Source: Hominenteromicrobium mulieris
GTDB taxonomy: Bacteria > Bacillota > Clostridia > Oscillospirales > Acutalibacteraceae
NCBI GenBank assembly: GCA_021029595.1
Contig: JAJJOY010000002.1
Span: forward strand, 248,001-312,000
Reading direction: 5' to 3'
Length of the DNA: 64,000 nucleotides
Below the pieces are notes generated by a model. That model saw nothing but the letters and a program-made list of their open reading frames with translations. It was not told where the DNA came from and searched no databases. Numbering within the stretch: the first letter of the stretch is position 1; each line of letters begins with the position of its first letter. Shown piece after piece: positions 42,405 to 50,787 of this stretch. The position numbers and the translations under genes were made by a program.

Positions 42405-43100
42405 TTATTTTGTTATATTGCGGCTATTGACGATCCCTATTTGGGTAAAAAACAATTTGTAGAGTTCAAATTGCAGCTGTTCCGCTGTATACGGATCGTC
42501 CGACTGTATGTAGGGCTTAATCTGGTCTACTGTAAGTCCACGACTAAGAAGGTCAAGAATTACAGTTCTCTTTGCATCTGAAAGTTTTGGGTTTGAAATC
42601 AGCTCCGCAATACTTTCTTCTCCTATGCTTATATAAGTTACAATTTGCTTAATGTGCCCTTTACCATACATATAGTCGCTTGCCGTATAGCTTGTGCCAA
42701 ATTTTGAATTGATGAGTTCAAGATCATTTTTAATTGAAACCTTATTCATAATCCCGCGTGCAATGCGCTCAAGCAGCACCGGAATATACATCGCATAACT
42801 CCCGAAGATCATCACCAAACCAATTATGAAAAATCTATATGGCTCTGTGTTCTTTGATGCCTGCAACCATTCTTCATAATTTCCTCCCGAAATCAACAAA
42901 CTACCTATCCAAGGAAGGGTATATACATACCCAAAAAGCCTAAGATAGAAACATATAGGTGAGCTGACCCTTTGATACAAGCTATTGTTGTGATTTGAGG
43001 CCTTTGACACCACCTTATACGTCCCCGTAAAAAGCCCTATCAAAAGTGTCAGCACAAACAGATTTTCCGGTTTACTGAAAAATCCAACAACTTTTTGCAT
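42405..43100 (-). CDS. Hypothetical membrane protein, 231 residues
   Basis: Three membrane helices (about 12-28, 50-75, 90-115) and a soluble C-terminal helical domain (IGEESIAELISNPKLSDAKR, LSRGLTVDQIKPYIQSDDPY). AAGAGGAGCG before the ATG. No family recognised. Together with the two neighbours in the islet it could be an accessory or defence gene, but nothing in the sequence proves it. Confidence 0.65.
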   Translation of the reverse strand: MQKVVGFFSKPENLFVLTLLIGLFTGTYKVVSKASNHNNSLYQRVSSPICFYLRLFGYVYTLPWIGSLLISGGNYEEWLQASKNTEPYRFFIIGLVMIFGSYAMYIPVLLERIARGIMNKVSIKNDLELINSKFGTSYTASDYMYGKGHIKQIVTYISIGEESIAELISNPKLSDAKRTVILDLLSRGLTVDQIKPYIQSDDPYTAEQLQFELYKLFFTQIGIVNSRNITK

Positions 43101-43182
43101 ATTCTCGCTCCTCTTTTCTTTCTTATCTGTATTATGTTACGATTATCATCTACATTTTGCACATCAATCGTGCGAAAATTTA

Positions 43183-43211
43183 TTGACAGTATCATTACAA
43201 AGTGCTATAAT
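43183..43211 (+). promoter_or_regulatory. Promoter of relB-yafQ-like operon
   Basis: TTGACA (43183-43188) - 17 bp - TATAAT (43206-43211), 24 bp before the antitoxin ATG. Confidence 0.85.
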
Positions 43212-43235
43212 ATAAGTACCAAAGGAGGTTGTATA

Positions 43236-43508
43236 ATGGCACAAACAAACGTCAATATTCGCATGGACAGCGATTTAAAAACACAATTCGAGGCTTTCTG
43301 CACTGATATGGGCATGACGATGACGACCGCTTTTACCGTTTTCGCAAAAAAAGCAGTACGCGAATATCGCATTCCTTTTGAAATCGGCGCCGAAGTACCG
43401 AACGCCGTAACAAGAAAAGCTATCGAAGACGCAAAAAACGGAATTGGAATGAGCAAAGGTTTTTCCTCCGTAAAAGAGCTGATGGAGGATCTGAATGCTG
43501 ACGATTAA
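43236..43508 (+). CDS. RelB/DinJ-family antitoxin
   Basis: 90 residues; VNIRMDSDLKTQFEAFCTDM and TMTTAFTVFAKKAVREYRIP are the RHH domain of RelB/DinJ, with a C-terminal KGFSSVKELMEDL toxin-binding tail. ATG at 43236 with AAAGGAGG. Its stop overlaps the toxin start (14 bp). Lies on the plus strand, opposite to most of the element. Confidence 0.92.
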   Translation: MAQTNVNIRMDSDLKTQFEAFCTDMGMTMTTAFTVFAKKAVREYRIPFEIGAEVPNAVTRKAIEDAKNGIGMSKGFSSVKELMEDLNADD

Positions 43509-43767
43509 GTATCAGACGACCTTCAAAAAAGATTACAAGCGAATCGTCAAAAGGGGTTACGATATTCGGCTTCTGGAAGAGGTTATCACCATTCTGGCTG
43601 AACAAAAGCCTTTGCCGGAAAATTATCGAGATCACAACTTGTCTGGCAATTATGCCGGTTGCAGGGAGTGCCATATCACCCCCGATTGGCTTCTAATTTA
43701 TGAAATTCAAAACGATGAGCTCATCCTCTGCTTAACCAGAACCGGATCACATAGTGATCTGTTCTGA
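43495..43767 (+). CDS. YafQ-type mRNA interferase toxin
   Basis: 90 residues; IKYQTTFKKDYKRIVKRGYD, LPENYRDHNLSGNYAGCREC and HITPDWLLIYEIQNDELILC are diagnostic of YafQ/RelE ribosome-dependent RNases, including the catalytic His (HITPDW) and the terminal RTGSHSDLF. Starts ATGCTGACGATTAAG inside the antitoxin end. Confidence 0.93.
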   Translation: MLTIKYQTTFKKDYKRIVKRGYDIRLLEEVITILAEQKPLPENYRDHNLSGNYAGCRECHITPDWLLIYEIQNDELILCLTRTGSHSDLF

Positions 43768-44012
43768 AAGTTCAAATTCAACATTATCCATCTGCGAGGA
43801 GCGTCCCTAAAGTTGTGGACGCTCCTTTTTCGTATAAAACCGGCAATATTGCCGGTCACGCTTTACTTATGTACAGCGTCTTCCCGTCAACGAACATCCA
43901 CGTACTGCTTTTTCCTTACCGTCAAACTTTATATTGCATTGTACAGTCAAATTAGATACAATATTTATGTTATTTACCAACAGTTATATGACTATTAGAG
44001 GCGATACTGAAG

Positions 44013-44783
44013 ATGAAATTTGATTATGCTTACTTAGAAAACAAAAAATCGGAACTTTCTGTTTTTCAAATAGCGCTAATATATCGCAATATTCCTTTAT
44101 TTCGCGCTGAGTATGAACCGTACATGGTCTGCCCTATCTGCAAAGAGGCTAAACTTACATATGTAAACGATCAACCTGCATATTTGCGAACTGCACAGAA
44201 ACAATCACATGCTGAAGATTGCCCCTTAGCCCAACTTTATCTGTCCACAAATAGAGCAAAAACAATTATGAACTCTTTTAACTCTGAAGATAGAGACTAT
44301 GTATCACGTCAGTTACACAGCCTTCTTACGCGAATTTCTCATGTCAAACCACAAAAAACTTCTATATGTAAAACAAATACTAACCACGCTACTAATTTTC
44401 ATATTGAAAAAACTCCACCTCAAATTACACAAGAAGGAAAACACTTACAGCCCAAGAATCTTTTAATGGGTTTCCGAGATGAAGATTATAATACTCCTCT
44501 ATTAGGATATGGAAAATTCTCGATAGAAATGGAAAACAAAGACGATAGGCACACACTACTTCTCAGACGTATTGCAACAAATGAACATACTTCTTCGTCA
44601 TTAGCATGTCGCGTCTTTATTTCTAAAAAAGTTTTCTTATATCTCCCTGTCGAGTATAAATACCTAAAACAACAAATAGGCTATGTTGCCTTATTTTCAG
44701 AATTTCAAAAATCCAAAAGTGGTCGCCCCTATGTGGTCACAAAACTATGTCATTCATCAAATTTACAAATTCTTCTAATATAG
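44013..44783 (+). CDS. Hypothetical protein with putative zinc motif, AT-rich
   Basis: 256 residues. Residues about 40-75 hold CPICKEAKLTYV ... HAEDCPLAQ (C-x2-C ... H-x3-C), a likely zinc site, followed by a variable middle and a beta-rich C-terminal half (SLACRVFISKKVFLYLPVEY). Codon use is markedly AT-rich compared with the transfer genes, a sign of separate acquisition. GAGGCG precedes the ATG. Family unknown. Confidence 0.65.
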   Translation: MKFDYAYLENKKSELSVFQIALIYRNIPLFRAEYEPYMVCPICKEAKLTYVNDQPAYLRTAQKQSHAEDCPLAQLYLSTNRAKTIMNSFNSEDRDYVSRQLHSLLTRISHVKPQKTSICKTNTNHATNFHIEKTPPQITQEGKHLQPKNLLMGFRDEDYNTPLLGYGKFSIEMENKDDRHTLLLRRIATNEHTSSSLACRVFISKKVFLYLPVEYKYLKQQIGYVALFSEFQKSKSGRPYVVTKLCHSSNLQILLI

Positions 44784-44790
44784 TCTATAA

Positions 44791-45471
44791 TCAAATGCTC
44801 AAGTATCTATTTTCATTTGTATCAATGAGATTATAGTCATCATCCATAACTGCATCCGAACAAAGGAAATTACCACGCAAATTTTTAATACAATTGAGTG
44901 TACCGTCATCGGCGCACTTGTTCCATGCGTTCCACTCTGTTACCATTTTCCAGTTTTCTTGGGAAATGAGTAAGTAATGCCTTTTACCATGCAAGTTCCG
45001 AATTTGCTTTTCCTTTTCTTCTATAAAAATCGGTTTATTAAGTATTTCTCTAATATCTCTCACATCTGTACCCAATACCATATCGTACAGAATCCATACG
45101 GCCAAGCATTTCAGGTTTTTATCTTCCAAAACTTCAACTTGTTCTGGTGTGAAATTAAGGGCTTGAGATATTGCAAGAGCAAAGATTTGTCCGACTGAAT
45201 ACTCGCCGCTGAAATACTTCTGAATTTGCTCTTCTGTGAATTCCGCATAAAGAGGCTTGTCGCAGAAAAAGCCTCTTTTCATAATTGCCTCAGCAAACTC
45301 AGAGATAAAATAATATTTTTTCTTGTTTCTAACACACTGACCGTATTCCAACTCCATAAGATCATCCCAGCAGTAAAAGTAGTACGATGATTCAAGAAAA
45401 AAGTCTCCTATGTTTTTAGGCGTAACCATCTGCCCTATAATCGTTGGGCTTGCTTCTTCAAAAATATGCAT
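44791..45471 (-). CDS. Hypothetical protein, 226 residues
   Basis: Soluble acidic protein: SSYYFYCWDDLMELEYGQCV, KYYFISEFAEAIMKRGFFCD, LKCLAVWILYDMVLGTDVRD. Convergent with the zinc-motif gene, 7 bp between stops, so possibly a functional pair acquired together. AAAGGTAAATG upstream. No motif or membrane helix seen. Confidence 0.65.
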   Translation of the reverse strand: MHIFEEASPTIIGQMVTPKNIGDFFLESSYYFYCWDDLMELEYGQCVRNKKKYYFISEFAEAIMKRGFFCDKPLYAEFTEEQIQKYFSGEYSVGQIFALAISQALNFTPEQVEVLEDKNLKCLAVWILYDMVLGTDVRDIREILNKPIFIEEKEKQIRNLHGKRHYLLISQENWKMVTEWNAWNKCADDGTLNCIKNLRGNFLCSDAVMDDDYNLIDTNENRYLSI

Positions 45472-45508
45472 ATCAACATTTACCTTTCTATTACATTAAA
45501 TTTGCAGT

Positions 45509-45592
45509 GCCCCACCGGGATTGTGACCGGCGCTCTGCATTACAAAAGCCCATCACCAAACGGTAATGGGCCTTCTCACTCTGCACGGGTAG
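45509..45592. repeat. 84-bp direct repeat, right copy
   Basis: Begins GCCCCACCGGGATTGTGACC; hairpin GCCCAT...ATGGGC; ends GCACGGGTAG. Same orientation as 42320-42403. Confidence 0.85.
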
Positions 45593-45622
45593 CTTAGGAA
45601 TCGGCAACATTGCCGGTTTTAC

Positions 45623-48600
45623 TTATTTACTTGCTTTTTTGACTTTGTGAAAAATCACAGCACCTAAACCGAGGCCGGAAACCACAAGAGCGAGCAGTGC
45701 TGCATAAACACCGTGATTACTGCTGCCGGTCTTTGGGAATGCGCTGTTCGGGAAATTCATACCGGGCTTAACCTCAAACTGCACCTTTTCCCCGTCTCTT
45801 GTGATTTCGAAGCTGTAATAGTTTTTATCCTGTGAGAAGCCAGACGGAGCCTGCTTCTCATGGATTAGAAACTTGCCGTAAAGCAAACCATCAAGTTCAT
45901 ACACACCGGTTTCTTTTTCGCGCATATTGCCGACAAACGTATCTATGCCCTCTGTGTAACGACCATCGCCGTTTACATCGCGATAGATGCCGAACACAGC
46001 GCCGGAAAGACGGTGCTGCGAGTCTCCTGCATCGACCTTGATCGTGCTGATGGAGCCATGCAGCGGCAGAATCTTCACCGTCTGACCCTCATCTTCGATG
46101 TCTGCATGTACTGCAATTTCAATACCGTCGCGATAAAGCGTTTCAAAAGCTACGACCTCAGTTTCGACCGTCAGCTCACGCGCGTCGAAAGTAAACGTCA
46201 TCTCAACTTCGCCGGTGGTAGCTTTTGGCGTAAAGGTAGCTTCTGCCGTGATTTCTTTACCATCGATGAGCAGCTTATCGTTCGTGGCTTTGTTCATCAG
46301 CACACCGGTAAGCTTATATTCTTTACCGGGGGTCAAATCCTTATAGCTCACAACATCGGTAATCGTGATCTTATCCGCTGTAATTTCTTTTTTGCCGTCT
46401 GCTGTTGCCTTTGTTCCGATTTCAGGATTCTTAATCTTTACGGTCTGCCCTTCGTCGTTGATGTCCGCATGGGTAGCAAGCAGCGCGTTTTCACGGTACA
46501 AATCCTCGAAAACAACGATTCCTTTACCATGCAGACCGGTTGCGTCAAAGATAAAGGTAACGTCTACGCTGCCATTCTTTGTTTCTGCGATAAAGGTAGT
46601 TTCAGCGGTGATCTCTTTCCCATTCACAAGTAATTTTTCACCGGTTTTTTTATCCATCAGTACGCCGGTTACTTTGTACTCTTTACCGGGAACAAGGCCA
46701 GTGTATGATACCGTATCGGTCAGCGTAACTTTATCGAGCGGATCAACTTCTTTTTCTCCCTCAACGGTGGCCTTCGTACCGATTTCAATCGGCACATTAT
46801 GGAAGCTTACAGAAGCAATTTCGCCTTCGCTGAGTTCTACGGTCTGCGAGTCGGGAAGCTGATATCCGAAAGTTTCCTCTGTATCAAGTTCTTCGACCTT
46901 GTACTGATACTTATTCGCGCCGTCTTTGTCCGCGTAAATCGGAAGTGTTTCCGTAAGGATTTCGCCTGCGGCATTCGTTACATACTCTGCGGAATAGCTA
47001 TCCTCAAGGCGCGTCACGCGGAAGTGAATGCCTTCGATTACGCCGTCTTCGGAAGTCTTTACGATCTTGAGCTGTGCATTTTTCTGTACGTTGACAAGAT
47101 CATAGCTGTAAACCTTGCCATCCTCGGAGATTGAAACATCAAAATCGGCTACAAGCTGACGACCGTTGCCGCCCTTTGTTTGATGCACGACGTATGTGCC
47201 GTAAGGCAAGTCCTTTGTGGTTGCCATGCCATCTGCGCCGGTGGTGATATGGTCGCGCTCGGTCTCTTTGGCTGCATCGTAACTGCCCGCAGACTTGAGG
47301 TAAACATCAAACTCTGCGCCTTGTTCTTCTGCGCGGTCGTCGAGCGTTTCATACTGCTTGTGCAGCGCAATTTTGCCCTTGAAGACATCTTCCGTAAAGT
47401 CTTCCGGTTCGAGTTCATAAACATCACCGGTACCGAGCGTTGTGATGTTGTACGTATGCACAGTCGGATCGAGCTTGTAGCCTATCGGTGCAGTAATTTC
47501 CTGAACCGTGATTTGGCCGAGGGGGATTTTATTTAATCCTGTAACGCCCTTGCTGTTAGTGGTAATATCTTTACAAACCATTTGGCCATCGACCAAATAG
47601 CTTACACGGTATACTGCTCCGGCCAAAGAAGCGTTACCTGAAGCCTGATCCGAATCCGTCTCGCTGTCTTTCTTATGAACAGATAATACGATTGTGCCCG
47701 GGTCATCCACAACATTTAGCGTTGTTTCTCCCGTGACGGTGAATTTATGGGTTTTGCTGTCTGCACAGTAGCCCTTCGGCGCTACGGCTTCAAAAGTTAC
47801 ATAATTGCTTGACTGTAATTTCTTACTAAGTTCGGCGTGTCCGTTCGCGTCCGTGGTAAAGGTCGCATACGGCTCATAATCCCAATACGGATAATCGGGT
47901 TCCGCAGCTTCTTTATAAACATAATATACTGCGCCTTCAAGGCTGTAATTGGGGTTGCCGTTAGTAATCGTCAAATCAGCGCTTGTTTTATTGAGCGTGA
48001 TTGTATATGAAGGCTTTTCACCTTTTATTTTGATGTACGCCATGGTCTGCGTTGTGCCCGGACAAGTCGCTTGGTGCTGAATGTTGGCCTGTTGGTCTCT
48101 GTCCTCCCAAACGGCAATGCTGTTTTTATCGCCGACGGTGTAGCCTGCACCGATAATCGTTGTCTCTTGCTCCGGCAGCGTGTTCGTGGAAATCGTCAGC
48201 GTATTGCCGTTACGAGAAATATCAAAGCCTGCCTGCTGAAAATCGAACAAATCCAGCACGCCGTTGGTATCAGTAACAGTAGCCGTGTACTTACCGGTTA
48301 CAAGCTGTAAATCGATTTCCTGAGCATCGCTGCCGTCGCTGCTTTTGCCTGCAAAGGACGGGACGATTTCAGAGCGTAAAAGACGATCTTTTAACTCCGC
48401 ATAATAGCTGCGCACAACAGAACTGTTATACGCCAGATTTGCCATGCGCTCAACATCGTTATCGATGCCGGAACCCCAAGACCAGTTTGTACCGTCTACG
48501 GTAATATAGCCTTCGGACGCCAGCCAAACAAGATGCTGTGTGACCATCATTTTGGCGGTTTCGGCGCTGTACCAACCGTTATTGCCGTCCTGCAAAGAAT

Positions 48601-49177
48601 TTATGTTGTTAAAGCCGTAAGCCACGATGCGGCGCATAGCTTCAGTCATGCCATAATTGTCTCTTTGCACGTATGCTCCATTGTTCACACGACCTTTACC
48701 GTGCTGCAAACAGTAGGCCGGATAGCTTGTGCCATTGAGCAGGATATCGTAGAGCGGGTATTGACCGAGATCATACAAATAGTTGGAACTGAAATTACCG
48801 TTGATGCCTACCGTGCGGTAACGCGTAACTGCCTCATCGCCGAGCGCTAATAGACTGATTTCATCCTCCGGGTTTGGCGTGGGGGAAGCAGTGGGTTCAG
48901 CCGTTGCTTCCGGCTCTGCACTGACCTCCGATTCAGTCGGTTCCTCTGTTGCTTCCGGTGAGGGTTCTGCTGTCGGTTCGGCAGAGGGCTTTGCGCTTGC
49001 CTCCGGTGTCGCGGTCGGTTCTGCATCCGGCTCCGTGTCCGGTGCAGCTTCTTCAACGACTGTTTCGACTGTAACCGGTGCAGCTGCTTCATCGGCAAGA
49101 GCGCTCATCGGCACGGTGCTGAAAATCAACAGCGTTGCAAGCAGACACGCAAGTGACTTTTTGAGTTTCTTTTTCAT
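45623..49177 (-). CDS. Sortase-anchored thioester/VaFE-repeat surface adhesin
   Basis: 1184 residues. Signal peptide MKKKLKKSLACLLATLLIFS...ALA; a P/T/E-rich stalk (TAEPTAEPSPEATEEPTESE type); a thioester domain with PAYCLQHGKG (Cys about 157) and VTQHLVWLAS (Gln about 212) that can bind host surfaces covalently; several SpaA/Cna_B beta domains; two VaFE repeats (DTVSYTGLVPGKEYKVTGVL and DVVSYKDLTPGKEYKLTGVL, about 800-1040); another Cna_B; sorting signal FPKTGSS, a membrane helix and HKVKKASK. Start at 49177 has AAAGGAAG. Confidence 0.92.
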   Translation of the reverse strand: MKKKLKKSLACLLATLLIFSTVPMSALADEAAAPVTVETVVEEAAPDTEPDAEPTATPEASAKPSAEPTAEPSPEATEEPTESEVSAEPEATAEPTASPTPNPEDEISLLALGDEAVTRYRTVGINGNFSSNYLYDLGQYPLYDILLNGTSYPAYCLQHGKGRVNNGAYVQRDNYGMTEAMRRIVAYGFNNINSLQDGNNGWYSAETAKMMVTQHLVWLASEGYITVDGTNWSWGSGIDNDVERMANLAYNSSVVRSYYAELKDRLLRSEIVPSFAGKSSDGSDAQEIDLQLVTGKYTATVTDTNGVLDLFDFQQAGFDISRNGNTLTISTNTLPEQETTIIGAGYTVGDKNSIAVWEDRDQQANIQHQATCPGTTQTMAYIKIKGEKPSYTITLNKTSADLTITNGNPNYSLEGAVYYVYKEAAEPDYPYWDYEPYATFTTDANGHAELSKKLQSSNYVTFEAVAPKGYCADSKTHKFTVTGETTLNVVDDPGTIVLSVHKKDSETDSDQASGNASLAGAVYRVSYLVDGQMVCKDITTNSKGVTGLNKIPLGQITVQEITAPIGYKLDPTVHTYNITTLGTGDVYELEPEDFTEDVFKGKIALHKQYETLDDRAEEQGAEFDVYLKSAGSYDAAKETERDHITTGADGMATTKDLPYGTYVVHQTKGGNGRQLVADFDVSISEDGKVYSYDLVNVQKNAQLKIVKTSEDGVIEGIHFRVTRLEDSYSAEYVTNAAGEILTETLPIYADKDGANKYQYKVEELDTEETFGYQLPDSQTVELSEGEIASVSFHNVPIEIGTKATVEGEKEVDPLDKVTLTDTVSYTGLVPGKEYKVTGVLMDKKTGEKLLVNGKEITAETTFIAETKNGSVDVTFIFDATGLHGKGIVVFEDLYRENALLATHADINDEGQTVKIKNPEIGTKATADGKKEITADKITITDVVSYKDLTPGKEYKLTGVLMNKATNDKLLIDGKEITAEATFTPKATTGEVEMTFTFDARELTVETEVVAFETLYRDGIEIAVHADIEDEGQTVKILPLHGSISTIKVDAGDSQHRLSGAVFGIYRDVNGDGRYTEGIDTFVGNMREKETGVYELDGLLYGKFLIHEKQAPSGFSQDKNYYSFEITRDGEKVQFEVKPGMNFPNSAFPKTGSSNHGVYAALLALVVSGLGLGAVIFHKVKKASK

Positions 49178-49204
49178 GTTTTTGCTTCCTTTCAAAGATT
49201 TTGC

Positions 49205-49300
49205 TATATGAAAAAAGCCGCATCGCAGGGATACGGCTTGAATTTGAGCATTAAAAAAGCACTCAATTATAGAATCAAGTGCTTTCAATCTGCAATATTC
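49205..49300 (-). terminator. Terminator region after lipoprotein gene
   Basis: Two hairpins, AAGCCGCATC...ATACGGCTT and AAGCACTC...AAGTGCTT, with adjacent A/T runs. A related pair occurs at 59165-59240 after the second lipoprotein gene. Confidence 0.55.
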
Positions 49301-49313
49301 ACTTTAGTTTCTT

Positions 49314-50096
49314 CTATCTATATTCCCAGTGTCCGACTTCTTCTTGGGCGGGTGTATCTACAACCCAATATTTCTCTCCTGTATAGTGTTTATACGGTTC
49401 TCCGCTTATCATGGTGTAACTGCCGCAGGTGTAATTTCCATCAAAGCATTCTGTAAGATTGTGATCTGCCGCTCCGTTTTCAGTGTCAAATATCTGCCCA
49501 CATCCATTGCATTGATAAACCCAATCGCATTCCCAAATGTAGTTATCTTCCCAATGCCCGACTTCTTCTTGGGCAGGTACGTCCACGATCCAAACCTTTT
49601 CTTTGGGCTTCGGCGTCGCAGTGGGAACCGCCGTTGGCGCTGCGGTAGGAGCTGCCGTAGGCTTGGCTGTGGGAGCTGCGGTGGGTGCAGCTGTCGGCTT
49701 CGCAGTCGGTGCGGGCGTAGGTCTGGCCGCACTGCCGGAAGGCTTGCTGTTGGAAGTATTGGAGCTGCTCGGTTTTGCGGTTGCTGCCGGTTTCGGTGTA
49801 GCCGTCGCGCTCGCTTTACCTGCCGTGCTGCTTTCGGTTTTACTCTCTGGCTTCGGCGTTGCGGTAGGCTTGACCGTTGCCGCAGCACCGGCAGAGGGAG
49901 TAGCCGTAGGCTTCGCCGATGCACTCGGCTTGGCGCTGCTTGCGGCCGTGGAGCTTGTGTTCGAAACCGGCTTGCTGCTCACTGCACTGGATGCAGAGCT
50001 TTCAACGCCGGTATCCGCTGTACTGTTGCCCGCACACGCCGCCATGGTAAGCATCAATGCTGCTGTCATTAAAATAGCTGTGATTTTTCTTTTCAT
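49314..50096 (-). CDS. Lipoprotein with S/T/P/A-rich stalk and HWE-repeat end
   Basis: 260 residues. Lipobox MLTMAACAG (Cys about 19), long low-complexity stalk of TPKP, TAAPTA and TAKPTA repeats, then a compact end in which VWIVDVPAQEEVGHWE and WVVDTPAQEEVGHWE bracket a segment with CNGCGQIF and a later H (zinc-ribbon-like). ATG at 50096 with AGGGAG. Paralogue at 59262-60227. Likely displayed beyond the cell wall; ligand unknown. Confidence 0.85.
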   Translation of the reverse strand: MKRKITAILMTAALMLTMAACAGNSTADTGVESSASSAVSSKPVSNTSSTAASSAKPSASAKPTATPSAGAAATVKPTATPKPESKTESSTAGKASATATPKPAATAKPSSSNTSNSKPSGSAARPTPAPTAKPTAAPTAAPTAKPTAAPTAAPTAVPTATPKPKEKVWIVDVPAQEEVGHWEDNYIWECDWVYQCNGCGQIFDTENGAADHNLTECFDGNYTCGSYTMISGEPYKHYTGEKYWVVDTPAQEEVGHWEYR

Positions 50097-50120
50097 AGTC
50101 TTCACTCCCTGTTTAGTTTG

Positions 50121-50149
50121 ATTATAATAAATGAGAAAAAATAAATCAA
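50121..50149 (-). promoter_or_regulatory. Promoter of lipoprotein-adhesin unit 1
   Basis: TTGATT (50144-50149) - 17 bp - TATAAT (50121-50126) on the minus strand. A dispersed palindrome sits at 50158, nine bases upstream of the -35 box. Confidence 0.75.
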
Positions 50150-50182
50150 GTGCAAAACCGGCAACATTGCCGCTTTTCGCGC

Positions 50183-50307
50183 TTGACAAAACTTCAAAAG
50201 CGTCTATAATTAGAAATAGAAAGAGTGCTGCCGATGAACGGTTAGCCCTCAGTATTACTCAAAGAAGTTGAGCCGAATCCTTAGGCGAGGGCGGCTCACT
50301 TCTTTTT
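50183..50307 (+). ncRNA. Antisense antitoxin RNA of type I module, copy 2 (with promoter)
   Basis: Promoter TTGACA (50183-50188) - 16 bp - TATAAT (50205-50210); expected start near 50217. The terminator stem AAGAAGT-TGAGCCG / CGGCTCA-CTTCTT plus TTTTT ends at about 50307, overlapping the toxin stop codon at 50296. Sequence closely related to copy 1. Confidence 0.7.
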
Positions 50308-50394
50308 ATGTTTACGATCACGAAACAGTTCGATCAGCGCAATGATGACCAATGCCAACTGGCACAAATCACTAAAGGTCAGCTCGAGCTTCAT
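50296..50394 (-). CDS. Holin-like small membrane toxin (type I toxin), copy 2
   Basis: 32 residues, MKLELTFSDLCQLALVIIAL then IELFRDRKHKKK: one membrane helix and a basic tail. GAGAGAGGG before the ATG, with the same ATCCCTC upstream that can hide the ribosome site. The coding part has diverged more from copy 1 than the leader has, so the two antitoxins may or may not cross-protect. Confidence 0.8.
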   Translation of the reverse strand: MKLELTFSDLCQLALVIIALIELFRDRKHKKK

Positions 50395-50539
50395 AAGCGT
50401 CATCCCTCTCTCCGTGTTGGATTGAGGGATATTTTCATATTCAAGAAATGTTCCCTCACACGGTACACCGAAGTGTATCTGAGGGCTGAACCGTCCACCG
50501 TTATGGCAGCACCCGAACCGCATATTGCAGTTCGTTTTT

Positions 50540-50568
50540 ATTCTACCAAATTTGGCATTATATGGCAA
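50540..50568 (-). promoter_or_regulatory. Promoter of type I toxin mRNA, copy 2
   Basis: TTGCCA (50563-50568) - 17 bp - TAGAAT (50540-50545), same boxes and spacing as copy 1. Confidence 0.75.
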
Positions 50569-50573
50569 GATTT

Positions 50574-50783
50574 TTATTCGACACTCACGGCCACCAGTTT
50601 GCAGTTTAGCGCGGCTGCTATCCGCAGCAGTGCCCGGAGCTGCACCATGTGCTTTTTCTGCTCCATGAGCGCAACCTCCGTCCACGAAACTCCGGCGGCA
50701 GAAGCTAATTCGCGCTGCGATATTTTAAGTGCTTGCCGCTGTAAAATCAGGCTATCAATCAGCTCTATATAAGCGTTTGGCAT
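50574..50783 (-). CDS. XRE-type helix-turn-helix protein
   Basis: 69 residues from ATG 50783 (AAAGGAAATG upstream, inside the sortase 3' end). LKISQRELASAAGVSWTEVA is the Cro/C1-type HTH, and LRALLRIAAALNCKLVAVSV the closing helices. Last gene of the pilus operon; could control the pilus genes or the adjacent toxin cassette, whose promoter abuts its stop codon. Confidence 0.85.
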   Translation of the reverse strand: MPNAYIELIDSLILQRQALKISQRELASAAGVSWTEVALMEQKKHMVQLRALLRIAAALNCKLVAVSVE

Positions 50784-50787
50784 TCTA

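Noticed and set aside
45832-46862. Plus-strand frames opposite the VaFE adhesin
   Set aside because: Shadows of repeated beta-domain codons, without ribosome sites or family features.
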